This document shows positions 43,532 through 52,126 of a DNA stretch of 64,000 nt, piece after piece. Each line of letters begins with the position of its first letter. The stretch's first letter is position 1. The translations under genes and the position numbers were made by a program. The notes beneath the pieces are model-generated. The model was not told where the DNA came from, made no database searches, and was given only the letters and a program-made list of their open reading frames with translations. The stretch is from positions 372,001-436,000 of the forward strand of contig NZ_JARVKY010000001.1 in NCBI RefSeq assembly GCF_029813785.1, read 5' to 3'. Source of the stretch: Streptomyces sp. DH41 (GTDB lineage Bacteria > Actinomycetota > Actinomycetes > Streptomycetales > Streptomycetaceae).

Positions 43532-44682
43532 TGGTCCACTCCGTACAGGCTCAGCAGGTTCCGCATGCGCTCCTCGGCCAGTTTCGGGTCCGGGAACAGG
43601 CCGAGACCGTCGGCGAGTTCGTAGGCGCGGGCGAGGTGGGGCAGGGAGCGGGCCGACTGGAGGCCGCCGACCATGGTGAAGTGGCTCTGGTGGCCGGCCA
43701 GCCAGGCCAGGAGGACCACGCCCGTCTTGTAGTAGCGGGTGGGGGTCTGGAAGAGGTGGCGGGAGAGCTCGACCGTGGGGTCGAGGAGGGCGCGGAAGCC
43801 CTCCGTGTTCCCCGTGTCCAGGACGCGGACCGCCTCGGCCGCCAGCGGGCCCAGCGGGTCGAAGATGCCGAGCAGGGCGTGGCTGAAGCCCTGCTCGTCT
43901 CCGGCGATCAGCTCGGGATAGTTGAAGTCGTCGCCGGTGTAGCAGCGCACGCCGTGCGGGAGGCGGCGGCGCAGGTCGATCTCCCGCTGGGCGTCCAGGA
44001 GGGAGACCTTGATGCCGTCGACCTTGTCGGGGTGGGCGGCGATGACCTCCAGGAAGGTGTCGGTGGCCGCGTCGAGGTCGTCCGACCCCCAGTAGCCGTC
44101 CAGGGCCGGGTCGAACATCGGGCCGAGCCAGTGCAGGATCACCGGTTCGGTGGCCTGGCGCAGGAGGTGGCCGTAGACGTCCAGGTAGTCGTCCGGGCTC
44201 TGCGCGGTCGCGGCCAGGGCGCGGGAGGCCATCAGGATGGCCTGGGCGCCGGACTCCTCGACCACGGCGAGCTGTTCCTCGTAGGCCCCCCGGACCTCGG
44301 CCAGGGTGCCGGTGGTGAGCTGGTCGGTGCCCACGCCGCAGGCGATGCGGCCGCCGCACGCCTTCGCCTCGGCGGCGGACCTGCGGATCAGCTCCGCCGC
44401 GCCGGCCCAGTCCAGGCCCATGCCGCGCTGGGCGGTGTCCATCGCCTCGGCGACGCCGAGTCCGTGGGACCACAGGTGGCGGCGGAAGGCGAGGGTGGCG
44501 TCCCAGTCGACGGCGGCGGGTCCGTCGGGCGTGGTGTCCGCGTAGGGATCGGCGACGACGTGCGCGGCCGAGAAGACCGTACGGGAGGAGAAAGCGCTTC
44601 CTGAGGAGAGAGCGGGAGGCGGCTCGGTGCGGGGTTCGTAGGCGCGCAGGGTGCCGTTCGCGCCGGGCAGGTGGAGGGTCAC
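43528..44682 (-). CDS. DUF993 dihydrodipicolinate synthase-like protein
   Basis: A 384-residue DUF993 protein, distantly related to the class I aldolase / dihydrodipicolinate synthase superfamily (GLDWAGAAELIRRSAAEAKACGGRIACGVGTDQL, VDGIKVSLLDAQREIDLRRRLP with a candidate Schiff-base Lys, YTGDDFNYPELIAGD). An aldolase-type C-C cleavage step in sugar breakdown is likely. Coupled on both sides by 4-bp GTGA overlaps with the oxidoreductase and the isomerase. The coding region contains an AAGCGCTT palindrome at 44592-44599. Confidence 0.85.
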   Translation of the reverse strand: MTLHLPGANGTLRAYEPRTEPPPALSSGSAFSSRTVFSAAHVVADPYADTTPDGPAAVDWDATLAFRRHLWSHGLGVAEAMDTAQRGMGLDWAGAAELIRRSAAEAKACGGRIACGVGTDQLTTGTLAEVRGAYEEQLAVVEESGAQAILMASRALAATAQSPDDYLDVYGHLLRQATEPVILHWLGPMFDPALDGYWGSDDLDAATDTFLEVIAAHPDKVDGIKVSLLDAQREIDLRRRLPHGVRCYTGDDFNYPELIAGDEQGFSHALLGIFDPLGPLAAEAVRVLDTGNTEGFRALLDPTVELSRHLFQTPTRYYKTGVVLLAWLAGHQSHFTMVGGLQSARSLPHLARAYELADGLGLFPDPKLAEERMRNLLSLYGVDQ

Positions 44683-45830
44683 AGCGAGATCTCCGGTACG
44701 TCGAGGCGGCGGCCCTCGGCCGACGACCTCAGGCCCAGCTCGGCGAGCTGCACGCCGCGGGCGCCGGCCAGCAGGTCCCAGTGGTAGGGGGCGTCGGCGT
44801 AGACGTGGCGCAGGAACAGTTCCCACTGAGCCTTGAAGCCGTTGTCGAAGTCGCCGTTGTCCGGGACCTCCTGCCACTGGTCGCGGAAGACCTCGGTGGC
44901 CGGGATGTCCGGGTTCCAGACCGGCTTGGGGGTGGCGGAGCGGTGCTGGACCCGGCAGTTGCGCAGGCCCGCGACCGCGGAGCCCTCGGTGCCGTCGACC
45001 TGGAACTCGACCAGTTCGTCGCGGTTGACGCGCACGGTCCAGGAGGAGTTGATCTGGGCGATCGCGCCGCCGTCGAGTTCGAAGACGCCGTACGCGGCGT
45101 CGTCGGCGGTGGCGTCGTAGGGCTTGCCGTTCTCGTCCCAGCGCTGCGGGACGTGGGTGGCGGTGAGGGCCTGGACGGACTTCACGCGGCCGAACAGCTC
45201 GTGCAGGACGTACTCCCAGTGCGGGAACATGTCGACGACGATGCCGCCGCCGTCCTCCGCGCGGTAGTTCCACGAGGGGCGCTGGGCGTCCTGCCAGTCA
45301 CCCTCGAAGACCCAGTAGCCGAACTCGCCGCGCACGGACAGGATCCGGCCGAAGAAGCCGCCGTCGATGAGGCGCTTGAGCTTGAGCAGGCCGGGGAGGA
45401 AGAGCTTGTCCTGGACGACGCCGTGCTTGACGCCCTTCGCCCGGGCGAGACGGGCCAGCTCCAGGGCGCCGTCCAGGCCGGTGGCGGTGGGCTTCTCGGT
45501 GTAGATGTGCTTGCCCGCGGCGATCGCCTTCCTGATCGCCTCCTCGCGGGCGGAGGTCACCTGGGCGTCGAAGTAGATGTCCACGGTGGGGTCGGCGAGG
45601 ACCGCGTCCACGTCCGTCGAGACGTGCTCCAGGCCGTGCCGCTCGGCCAGCGCCCTCAGCGCGTGCTCGCGGCGGCCGACGAGGACCGGCTCGGGCCACA
45701 GCACGGTGCCGTCGCCGAGGTCGAGGCCGCCCTGTTCCCGGAGGGCCAGGATGGAGCGGACGAGGTGCTGGCGATAGCCCATGCGTCCGGTCACACCGTT
45801 CATGGCGATACGCACCGTCTTGCGTGTCAC
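44679..45830 (-). CDS. Gfo/Idh/MocA family oxidoreductase
   Basis: A 383-residue NAD(P)-dependent sugar or polyol dehydrogenase. The Rossmann start is KTVRIAMNGVTGRMGYRQHLVR. EKPTATGLDGALELARLA carries the EKP motif, and GGIVVDMFPHWEYVLHEL supplies the catalytic D/H. First gene of the operon; it should oxidise a sugar hydroxyl ahead of the DUF993 and isomerase steps. The GTG at 45830 follows GAAGGGA. An AAGCGCTT operator lies about 100 bp upstream. Confidence 0.9.
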   Translation of the reverse strand: MTRKTVRIAMNGVTGRMGYRQHLVRSILALREQGGLDLGDGTVLWPEPVLVGRREHALRALAERHGLEHVSTDVDAVLADPTVDIYFDAQVTSAREEAIRKAIAAGKHIYTEKPTATGLDGALELARLARAKGVKHGVVQDKLFLPGLLKLKRLIDGGFFGRILSVRGEFGYWVFEGDWQDAQRPSWNYRAEDGGGIVVDMFPHWEYVLHELFGRVKSVQALTATHVPQRWDENGKPYDATADDAAYGVFELDGGAIAQINSSWTVRVNRDELVEFQVDGTEGSAVAGLRNCRVQHRSATPKPVWNPDIPATEVFRDQWQEVPDNGDFDNGFKAQWELFLRHVYADAPYHWDLLAGARGVQLAELGLRSSAEGRRLDVPEISL

Positions 45831-46142
45831 GTCATTCCCTTCGTACGGCGATGAGGCTGCGGTACAGCGGTGGTACGGCGGCGGTCGACAGCGATGCGGC
45901 GGCGGTGCGACAGCGATACGACAGCGGTACAGCAAGCGCTTTCTATGTACGACGAAGCTAGCCTGTGAACGGTGGTCTGGACAAGACCGTGTTCCGGGCG
46001 AGTTGTTCGAGTGGGCGAACGGCGGCGGGCGGTGGCCGTAAGGTCACCCGGGACTGCCGGGGACAGCCGGCTGGGGACGGATTGCCGGGGCAGCCGGCTG
46101 CGACGGCGTTCGGTACACACGGGCGAGGCGGAGGACGAGGAC
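45831..46142. other. divergent promoter region, sugar operon / LacI gene
   Basis: A 312-bp region between the oxidoreductase operon and the LacI gene. It contains a degenerate repeated stretch with CGGTAC and GCGATACG motifs (45844-45930) and the AAGCGCTT palindrome at 45934-45941. No gene seen; the frames that extend the LacI gene upstream are unsupported. Confidence 0.55.
45934..45941. promoter_or_regulatory. LacI-type operator core AAGCGCTT
   Basis: AAGCGCTT, within AGCAAGCGCTTTCTATG, is the core typical of LacI/GalR operators. It is an A/T-richer island in the divergent promoter region. The same octamer at 44592-44599 lies inside the regulated operon, a possible auxiliary site. Confidence 0.65.
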
Positions 46143-47189
46143 ATGACGGTGACACTGGCGGACGTGGCGGCCCGCGCCCAGGTCTCCCCCGCGACGGTGT
46201 CGCGCGTGCTGAACGGGAACTACCCCGTGGCGGCCTCCACCCGGGAGCGGGTGCTGAAGGCCGTCGACGACCTGGACTACGTACTCAACGGGCCCGCGAG
46301 CGCGTTGGCGGCGGCGACGTCCGACCTGGTGGGCATCCTGGTCAACGACATCGCCGACCCCTTCTTCGGCATCATGGCCGGCGCGATCCAGTCCGAGATC
46401 GGCGGGCCGGGCGGCAGAGCGGGCGGCGAGAGACTCGCCGTGGTCTGCAACACCGGCGGCGTCCCGGAGCGCGAACTGACCTACCTCACCCTGCTGCAAC
46501 GGCAGCGGGCGGCGGCCGTCGTGCTGACCGGCGGGGCGATGGAGGACGCGGCGCACCAGGCCGCCGTGGCGGCGAAGCTGCGCAAGCTGGCCGACGCCGG
46601 GACGCGGGTGGTGCTGTGCGGACGGCCGCCCGCGCCGGCCACCGGGGCGATCGCCCTGACCTTCGACAACCGCGGGGGCGGCCGGGAACTGACCGATCAC
46701 CTCATCGGGCTCGGCCACCGGCGGCTCGGTTACATCGCGGGCCCCGAGGAGCGCACCACGACCCGGCACCGGCTGGAGGGGCACCGCGCCGCGCTCGACG
46801 CGCACGGCATCGAGGAGGACCCCCGCTGGACGGTCCACGGCCGCTACGACCGGCGGTCCGGTTACGAGGCCACGCTCGAACTCCTGCGCAGGGACCCGGA
46901 CCTGACCGCCGTCGTCGCCGCGAACGACTCCGTGGCACTGGGCGCGTGCGCCGCGCTGCGCGAGTCCGGGCTGCGGATCCCGGACGACGTGTCCGTGGCC
47001 GGCTTCGACGACCTGCCGTTCAGCATCGACGCGGTGCCCGCGCTGACGACGGTACGGCTGCCGCTGGCGGAGGCGGGTGCGCGGGCGGGGCGGATCGCGA
47101 TGGGGCGGGAGGAGGCACCGCCCGGGGGGATCGCCACGGTGCGGGGGGAGTTGATGGTGCGGGGGTCCTCCGGAGTGCCGCGTCCGTAG
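46143..47189 (+). CDS. LacI-family transcriptional regulator
   Basis: A 348-residue LacI/GalR regulator: TLADVAARAQVSPATVSRVLNGNYPVAAST at the N-terminus, effector domain from SDLVGILVNDIADPFFG, and VAANDSVALGACAALRESGLRIPDDVSVAGFDD. ATG 46143 follows GGAGGACGAGG. It is divergent from the oxidoreductase operon, which it presumably represses through AAGCGCTT sites. The inducer is probably a pathway sugar. Confidence 0.92.
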   Translation: MTVTLADVAARAQVSPATVSRVLNGNYPVAASTRERVLKAVDDLDYVLNGPASALAAATSDLVGILVNDIADPFFGIMAGAIQSEIGGPGGRAGGERLAVVCNTGGVPERELTYLTLLQRQRAAAVVLTGGAMEDAAHQAAVAAKLRKLADAGTRVVLCGRPPAPATGAIALTFDNRGGGRELTDHLIGLGHRRLGYIAGPEERTTTRHRLEGHRAALDAHGIEEDPRWTVHGRYDRRSGYEATLELLRRDPDLTAVVAANDSVALGACAALRESGLRIPDDVSVAGFDDLPFSIDAVPALTTVRLPLAEAGARAGRIAMGREEAPPGGIATVRGELMVRGSSGVPRP

Positions 47190-47229
47190 GTACGCCGTGT
47201 TTTCTGGGCGGCCCGCGTCGGTGTGGGCC

Positions 47230-47303
47230 TCGCTGGGGGCTGCCGCCCCCAGGCCCCCGCTTCGGCCTGGACGGCCTCGTCCTCAAACGCCGGACGGGCT
47301 GGG
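47230..47303. repeat. dispersed Streptomyces intergenic repeat (REP-like)
   Basis: The block CTGGGGGCTGCCGCCCCCAG (hairpin 47233-47252), then CCCCGCTTCGGCC, then CCTCGTCCTCAAACGCCGGA, is a sequence I recognise as occurring in very many copies between genes of Streptomyces chromosomes. Here it sits downstream of the LacI gene and probably also acts as a terminator. Confidence 0.75.
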
Positions 47304-47407
47304 TCGGCCACCGCCACGCCCCTGAGCAGGCGCCGGCCGGGCCGGGGGCGGCGACACCCGGCCGGCGGGAGGAGTGGCGGAGGCGGTGGCGGGTACGCTC
47401 CGTGGTC

Positions 47408-48208
47408 ATGAAGCTGGCGTTCTCCACCCTCGGTGTCCCCGGCCTGCCCCTGACCGACGTGCTGGGTCTCGCGACCGCGCACGGCTACCACGGTGTCGAG
47501 TTGCGCGCCCACCCGGAGGAACCGGTGCACCCGGGCCTGACTCCCGACGAGCGGGCCGCGGTCGCGGCCGGGTTCAAGACGGCCGGTGTCGAGCTGCTGG
47601 GCCTCGCGGGGTACGCGCGGGTCGCCGCCCCGGGTGACGACGACGCCGTGATCGCCGAGATCCGCGGCCTGCTGGACCTGGCCCGCGACCTGGGCGCCCC
47701 GTACGTCCGGGTCTTCCCCGGCGGTGGCACGGAGCAGAGCTCGCAGGAGGCCGACGCGACGGCCGCCCGGCGGCTGGGCACCGCCGCCGAGTACGCCGCC
47801 GACCTGGGCGTACGCCTCCTGCTGGAGACCCACGACTCGCATCGCACCGGGGCGGACGCGATGCGCGTCCTCGGTCTGGTCGGGCACCGCCGGGTCGGCG
47901 CCCTGTGGGACGTGATGCACACCTGGCTGGGCGGCGAGCAGCCCGCGGAGAGCTATCTGGCCCTCGCCCCGCACCTCGGGTACGTCCAGGTCAAGGACAT
48001 CGCCTCCGCCGACGACACGACCCCTCTGCCGCTGGGCGCCGGTGTGCTGCCGCTCACCGAGGTGGTGGACGTCCTGTCCCGGCACGGCTGGGACGGCTGG
48101 CTGTGCTGGGAGTACGAGAAGCGGTGGTACGAGTCGGCCGCCCCGTTGCCCGAGCTGCTGGACGCCGGCCGCGAACACCTCGCCCGGCTGCTCAGCGACG
48201 CGGCGTGA
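47408..48208 (+). CDS. sugar phosphate isomerase/epimerase (TIM barrel)
   Basis: A 266-residue AP endonuclease 2-type TIM barrel: [42 protein letters not shown] (metal Glu), [14 protein letters not shown] (metal Asp/His), VQVKDI, and CWEYEKRWY (Glu). It is a paralogue of the isomerase at 42683 in fold but not closely similar. It lies beyond the LacI gene and may belong to the same sugar pathway. ATG 47408. Its last 17 bp overlap the convergent acetyltransferase gene. Confidence 0.88.
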   Translation: MKLAFSTLGVPGLPLTDVLGLATAHGYHGVELRAHPEEPVHPGLTPDERAAVAAGFKTAGVELLGLAGYARVAAPGDDDAVIAEIRGLLDLARDLGAPYVRVFPGGGTEQSSQEADATAARRLGTAAEYAADLGVRLLLETHDSHRTGADAMRVLGLVGHRRVGALWDVMHTWLGGEQPAESYLALAPHLGYVQVKDIASADDTTPLPLGAGVLPLTEVVDVLSRHGWDGWLCWEYEKRWYESAAPLPELLDAGREHLARLLSDAA

Positions 48209-48890
48209 GCGTGAGCGGGGGCGGGGACGCGGACGCGGACGCGGACGGAGACGGCGGCCTCGGGGACGGGGACGCCGCGCACCGCACCCGGTGCTCCAGC
48301 CGGTCCCGGCACCCGGGCCATTCCGCCGCCGTCACCGAGTAGATCGCGGAGTCGCGCAACCGGCCCTCCTCGCCCGGCGCCCAGGAGCGGGACCAGTTGC
48401 GCAGGACGCCCTCGAAGCGGGCGCCGACCGACTCGATCGCGGCGCGGGAACGGCTGTTGCGGGCGTCGGTCTTGAGGTCGACCCGGGACACGTGCCAGAC
48501 CTCGAAGGCGTGGCGGAAGAGGAGGAGCTTGGCCTCGGCGTTCACACCGGTGCCCTGCGCCGAGCGGGCCAGCCAGGTGAAACCCACCTCGATCGCGTCG
48601 AGGGTGTCGTCCGTCAGCCAGGAGCGGGGTTCCCAGTAGGCGGTGGCGCCGACCGCCCGGCCGGTGGCGAGGGACACCTGCGCGTAGGGCGCCAGCCGTC
48701 CCGTGGCCGCCCTGGCCAGCTGGGCGTCGATGTAGGCGCCGACCTCGTCGGCCCGGGGCACCCACGTGAACGCGTAGGTGCCGCGCTCCTCCTCCGCCGC
48801 CACCGCGAGGTCGGCCGCGTGCCGCGGGCCCAGCGGCTCCAGTCGTACCAGCGTGCCCTCGAGGGCGGGGCCCTTCAGTGCGAACGTCAT
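48192..48890 (-). CDS. GNAT N-acetyltransferase (RimJ-like)
   Basis: A 232-residue GNAT protein: [107 protein letters not shown]. The C-terminal 25 residues are a low-complexity Ser/Pro/Ala tail, encoded by a GCGGAC hexamer repeat (about 48220-48245) and running 17 bp into the convergent isomerase gene. The tail looks like a stop-loss extension. Confidence 0.88.
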   Translation of the reverse strand: MTFALKGPALEGTLVRLEPLGPRHAADLAVAAEEERGTYAFTWVPRADEVGAYIDAQLARAATGRLAPYAQVSLATGRAVGATAYWEPRSWLTDDTLDAIEVGFTWLARSAQGTGVNAEAKLLLFRHAFEVWHVSRVDLKTDARNSRSRAAIESVGARFEGVLRNWSRSWAPGEEGRLRDSAIYSVTAAEWPGCRDRLEHRVRCAASPSPRPPSPSASASASPPPLTLTPRR

Positions 48891-49376
48891 CCCACGGATC
48901 CTTCCGCCGTTCACGGGCGGCCGTCCAACGATTTCCGGCTGGCCGGGCGGGTGCGCCGCCCTCTCGCGCCCGCTGCCCTCCGCGCTCACGCGCCCCCGCG
49001 ACCCCACGGGTACCGACTTCGGGAAAACCGGCCGATCCGGGAACCCGTCCCCCGCCCCGGTCGTCCAATCCGCACGCTGCCGGAGAGTCTTCGCGGTGCG
49101 GTGTCGGCCTCGCTGCTGGCTGCGATCGCTGACCACCCTCTCCAGCCGTACCGCGGCCGGCAGCGCCGCCGTCGGCGCTGCCCCCTCCCTGGCGCCGACG
49201 GCGGCCCCTCCCGGTTCGCGCCTCGCGGGCTTCTCCGGTTCGTCCGTCACCGCTTCGGACGACTCCTGTGCGCTCCCTTGACTGGCAGAAACTTCCCGGA
49301 TATTGGTGACTCCTTGGAAGTTTCCTTCAGCAGCTCGCCAGCGATTCCCCAGCGGATCACTCCGGAAGGAGCGCAC
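48891..49376. other. 486-bp region upstream of the GH3 gene
   Basis: Divergent from the acetyltransferase gene. No convincing gene. The clearest element is the inverted repeat at 49288-49324. Several short inverted repeats rich in GCTG/CAGC occur at 49105-49190. Confidence 0.5.
49288..49324 (+). promoter_or_regulatory. GAAACTTCC inverted repeat upstream of GH3 gene
   Basis: GAAACTTCC (49288-49296) and GGAAGTTTC (49316-49324) are perfectly complementary, centres 28 bp apart, ending 52 bp before the GTG. It could be an operator bound at two turns or a hairpin in the leader. It is not the DasR consensus. Confidence 0.5.
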
Positions 49377-51224
49377 GTGCACCACAGCAGCACGGCCGGC
49401 CCGGGAAGCACCGCACACCCCTCCAGACGTACCGTCCTCACCGCGACCGCGGTCGTCACCGCGGCCCTGGCGGCCGGCGGCGGCACCGCGCACGCCGACG
49501 CCCGCGGGCCCGACGACGACCGGCTCCGCGCCCTCATCTCCCGCATGACGCTGGAGGAGAAGGTCGGCCAGCTCTTCGTCATGCGGGTCTACGGCCACTC
49601 CGCCACCGACCCCGACCAGGCCGACATCGACGCCAACCTCGAGGAGATCGGCGTCCGCACCGCGGCCGAGCTGGTCGCCAAGTACCGGGTCGGCGGCGTC
49701 ATCTACTTCGCCTGGGCGCACAACACCCGCGATCCGCACCAGATCGCCGACCTGTCCAACGGCATCCAGAAGGCGTCGCTCGAGCTGCCGCGCGGCCTTC
49801 CGATGCTCATCTCCACCGACCAGGAGTACGGGATCGTGGCCCGCGTGGGCGAGCCCGCGACCCTCTTCCCGGGCGCGATGGCCGTCGGCGCGGGCGGGTC
49901 GCGGTCCGACGCCCGTACCCTCGGCCGGGTCGCGGGCGCCGAGCTGCACGCGATGGGCATCCGCCAGGACTACTCCCCCGTCGCCGACGTGAACGTCAAC
50001 CCGGCCAACCCCGTGATCGGCGTACGCTCCTTCGGCGCCGACCCGCAGGCGGTGGCGGAGATGGTGGCCGCCGAGGTGGCGGGGTACCAGCGGTCCGGGG
50101 TCGCCGCGTGCGCCAAGCACTTCCCCGGGCACGGCGACACCGCCACCGACAGCCACACCGGCATCCCCGTGATCACGCACGACCGCGGGCAGTGGGAGGA
50201 ACTGGACGCGCCGCCCTTCCGCGCGGCGATCGACGCCGGTATCGACGCCATCATGACCGGCCACCTCATGGTCCCGGCGCTCGACGACTCCGGCGACCCG
50301 GCCACCCTCTCCCGCCCCATCCTCACCGGCATCCTGCGCGAGGAACTGGGCTACGACGGGGTCGTGGTCACCGACTCCCTCGGCATGCAGGGCGTACGGA
50401 CCAAGTACGGCGACGAACGGGTGCCGGTGCTCGCGCTGAAGGCCGGCGTGGACCAGTTGCTCAACCCGCCGCACCTGGACCTCGCCTGGAACGCGGTCCT
50501 GTCGGCCGTACGGGAGGGCGAACTCACCGAGGCCCGGCTCGACGAATCGATCCTGCGCGTGCTGCGGCTGAAGGCGAAGCTGGGGCTGTTCCAGGACGCC
50601 TACACCAGCCGTCGGGACGTCGACCGCACCGTCGGCACCCGGGGGCACCTGGCCGCGGCCGACCGGATCGCCGAGCGGACCACCACGCTGCTGGTCAACG
50701 AGGGGCGGCTGCTGCCGCTGTCCCGGCGGAAGCACCGCAAGGTGCTCGTCGTGGGCGCCGACCCGGCCTCGCCCTCGGGCACGACCGGGCCGCCCACCGG
50801 CGTTCTCGCGGGTGAGCTGACGGGGCTGGGCTTCGCGGCCACCGCCCTGTCCACGGGTACCGCACCGTCCGCCGCCGTCATCGACCGCGCGGTCGCGGCG
50901 GCCGGGGACGCCGACGCGGTGGTGGTCGCCACGTACAACGTCACCGCGGGCAGCGGTCAGCGCACCCTGGTCGCACGGCTGCTGGAGACGGGGAAGCCGG
51001 TCGTCGCGGTCGCCGTCCGCAATCCGTACGACGTGGCCCAGCTGCCGGACGTCCCCGCCCACCTCGCCGCCTACTCCTGGACCGACGTCGAGGTGCGCGC
51101 GGCGGCCCGGGTGATCGCCGGGCGGGTGAGGCCGCGCGGGAAGCTGCCCGTGCCGGTGGTGCGGGCGGACGATCCGGAGACGGTGCTGTTCCCCCTCGGG
51201 CACGGGCTGTCGTACCGGTCGTAG
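49377..51224 (+). CDS. exported GH3 beta-N-acetylhexosaminidase
   Basis: A 615-residue glycoside hydrolase family 3 enzyme. The N-terminus has a twin-arginine signal ([21 protein letters not shown]). The NagZ-type motif [16 protein letters not shown] carries the His/Asp acid-base dyad, and [12 protein letters not shown] carries the nucleophile Asp. The C-terminal part (about residue 420 to the end) is a second alpha/beta domain. It should release N-acetylglucosamine from chitin oligomers or peptidoglycan fragments outside the cell. From memory this corresponds to a characterised S. coelicolor N-acetylglucosaminidase. GTG start with GAAGGAG upstream. Confidence 0.92.
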   Translation: MHHSSTAGPGSTAHPSRRTVLTATAVVTAALAAGGGTAHADARGPDDDRLRALISRMTLEEKVGQLFVMRVYGHSATDPDQADIDANLEEIGVRTAAELVAKYRVGGVIYFAWAHNTRDPHQIADLSNGIQKASLELPRGLPMLISTDQEYGIVARVGEPATLFPGAMAVGAGGSRSDARTLGRVAGAELHAMGIRQDYSPVADVNVNPANPVIGVRSFGADPQAVAEMVAAEVAGYQRSGVAACAKHFPGHGDTATDSHTGIPVITHDRGQWEELDAPPFRAAIDAGIDAIMTGHLMVPALDDSGDPATLSRPILTGILREELGYDGVVVTDSLGMQGVRTKYGDERVPVLALKAGVDQLLNPPHLDLAWNAVLSAVREGELTEARLDESILRVLRLKAKLGLFQDAYTSRRDVDRTVGTRGHLAAADRIAERTTTLLVNEGRLLPLSRRKHRKVLVVGADPASPSGTTGPPTGVLAGELTGLGFAATALSTGTAPSAAVIDRAVAAAGDADAVVVATYNVTAGSGQRTLVARLLETGKPVVAVAVRNPYDVAQLPDVPAHLAAYSWTDVEVRAAARVIAGRVRPRGKLPVPVVRADDPETVLFPLGHGLSYRS

Positions 51225-51382
51225 GGCTGTCCCCACGACGGTCGTAGAACGGTCGTAGGACGTAGCGCGGTCTACGCCACGCGCCGGGGGCGCTCCCGGC
51301 GCCCGTGCGCAATGCACCCCCGCGCGTCTGGCGTGCCCCGCCTCGGCGGGTCACGCTGGACCGGGGACCCGGGGGGATGGCG

Positions 51383-52078
51383 ATGCGTGAGAGATGGGCC
51401 GTGGGGGTGTGCTGCGCGCTGTCGGCGCTGTGCGCCGTGCTGCTGACGGGCTGCCAGAGCCCGTCGGGCCCGGCAGGCGGGGACGGCGGCGCGAACGGGA
51501 ACGGGACCGCGAACGGTACCGCGAACGGGGACGGGCTGCTCGGCGGGGAGGCCGGGTCGGGCGACGCCCCGGCCTCCGTCCGGCCGTCCGGGTACGGGGC
51601 GGTGTTCCTGGCGATCGACGAGTGCAGCTCGTTCGGGACGGTCAGCTTCACCGAGGTGCCGTGCGGCAGTGAGCGGGCGGCGGCGCGGGTCGTGGCACGG
51701 GAGGACGGCCGTGCGGACGACGGGCCGCCGTGCCCCGCCACCACCGACTTCGTGCTGCACATCAGCGAGCAGCGTCCCTCCGCCGACGAGGACGGCGACG
51801 GGGCCGTGCCCCAGGGCTACGCCTGCATGCGGGCGCTCCAGCCGCCGCACCCCGGCGATCCGGGCGGCGGGGGCGGGCCGCGCACCATCGTCGGCGACTG
51901 CGTCTACGACGCCGGGAGCGGCAAGGTCCGCGAGACCGCGTGCGACGGCGAGGGCAAGAGGAAACCGCAGTTCGAAGTGGTCGAGGCGGTCGCCGCCCGG
52001 GCGGACTGCCCCGCCTCGACCGCCCTCTACGTCCGCCTCGGCGGCGAACGCCCGGTGGGCTGCGCCCGGCCGCTGTGA
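51383..52078 (+). CDS. hypothetical lipoprotein
   Basis: A 231-residue putative lipoprotein. The start at 51383 follows a G6 tract; signal CCALSALCAVLLTGC with lipobox LLTGC. An Asn/Gly repeat linker (NGNGTANGTANGDG) precedes a domain with eight or so cysteines (DECSSFG, VPCGSE, PPCPAT, YACMRAL, GDCVYD, ETACDG, ADCPAS, GCARPL) that look disulphide-linked. Family not recognised. Alternative ATG at 51377. Confidence 0.7.
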   Translation: MRERWAVGVCCALSALCAVLLTGCQSPSGPAGGDGGANGNGTANGTANGDGLLGGEAGSGDAPASVRPSGYGAVFLAIDECSSFGTVSFTEVPCGSERAAARVVAREDGRADDGPPCPATTDFVLHISEQRPSADEDGDGAVPQGYACMRALQPPHPGDPGGGGGPRTIVGDCVYDAGSGKVRETACDGEGKRKPQFEVVEAVAARADCPASTALYVRLGGERPVGCARPL

Positions 52079-52126
52079 GTGCCTCGAAGGCCCACGTCTC
52101 ACCGGCGGCCGGGCACGGCCACCGTC

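Noticed and set aside
45972..46142. 57-codon extension of the LacI gene
   Set aside because: LacI proteins begin directly at the helix-turn-helix; ATG 46143 has a good ribosome site.
48042..51224. 1060-codon frame covering isomerase end, intergenic DNA and GH3
   Set aside because: Only the part from GTG 49377 has a signal peptide, ribosome site and family match; upstream codons are antisense to the acetyltransferase.
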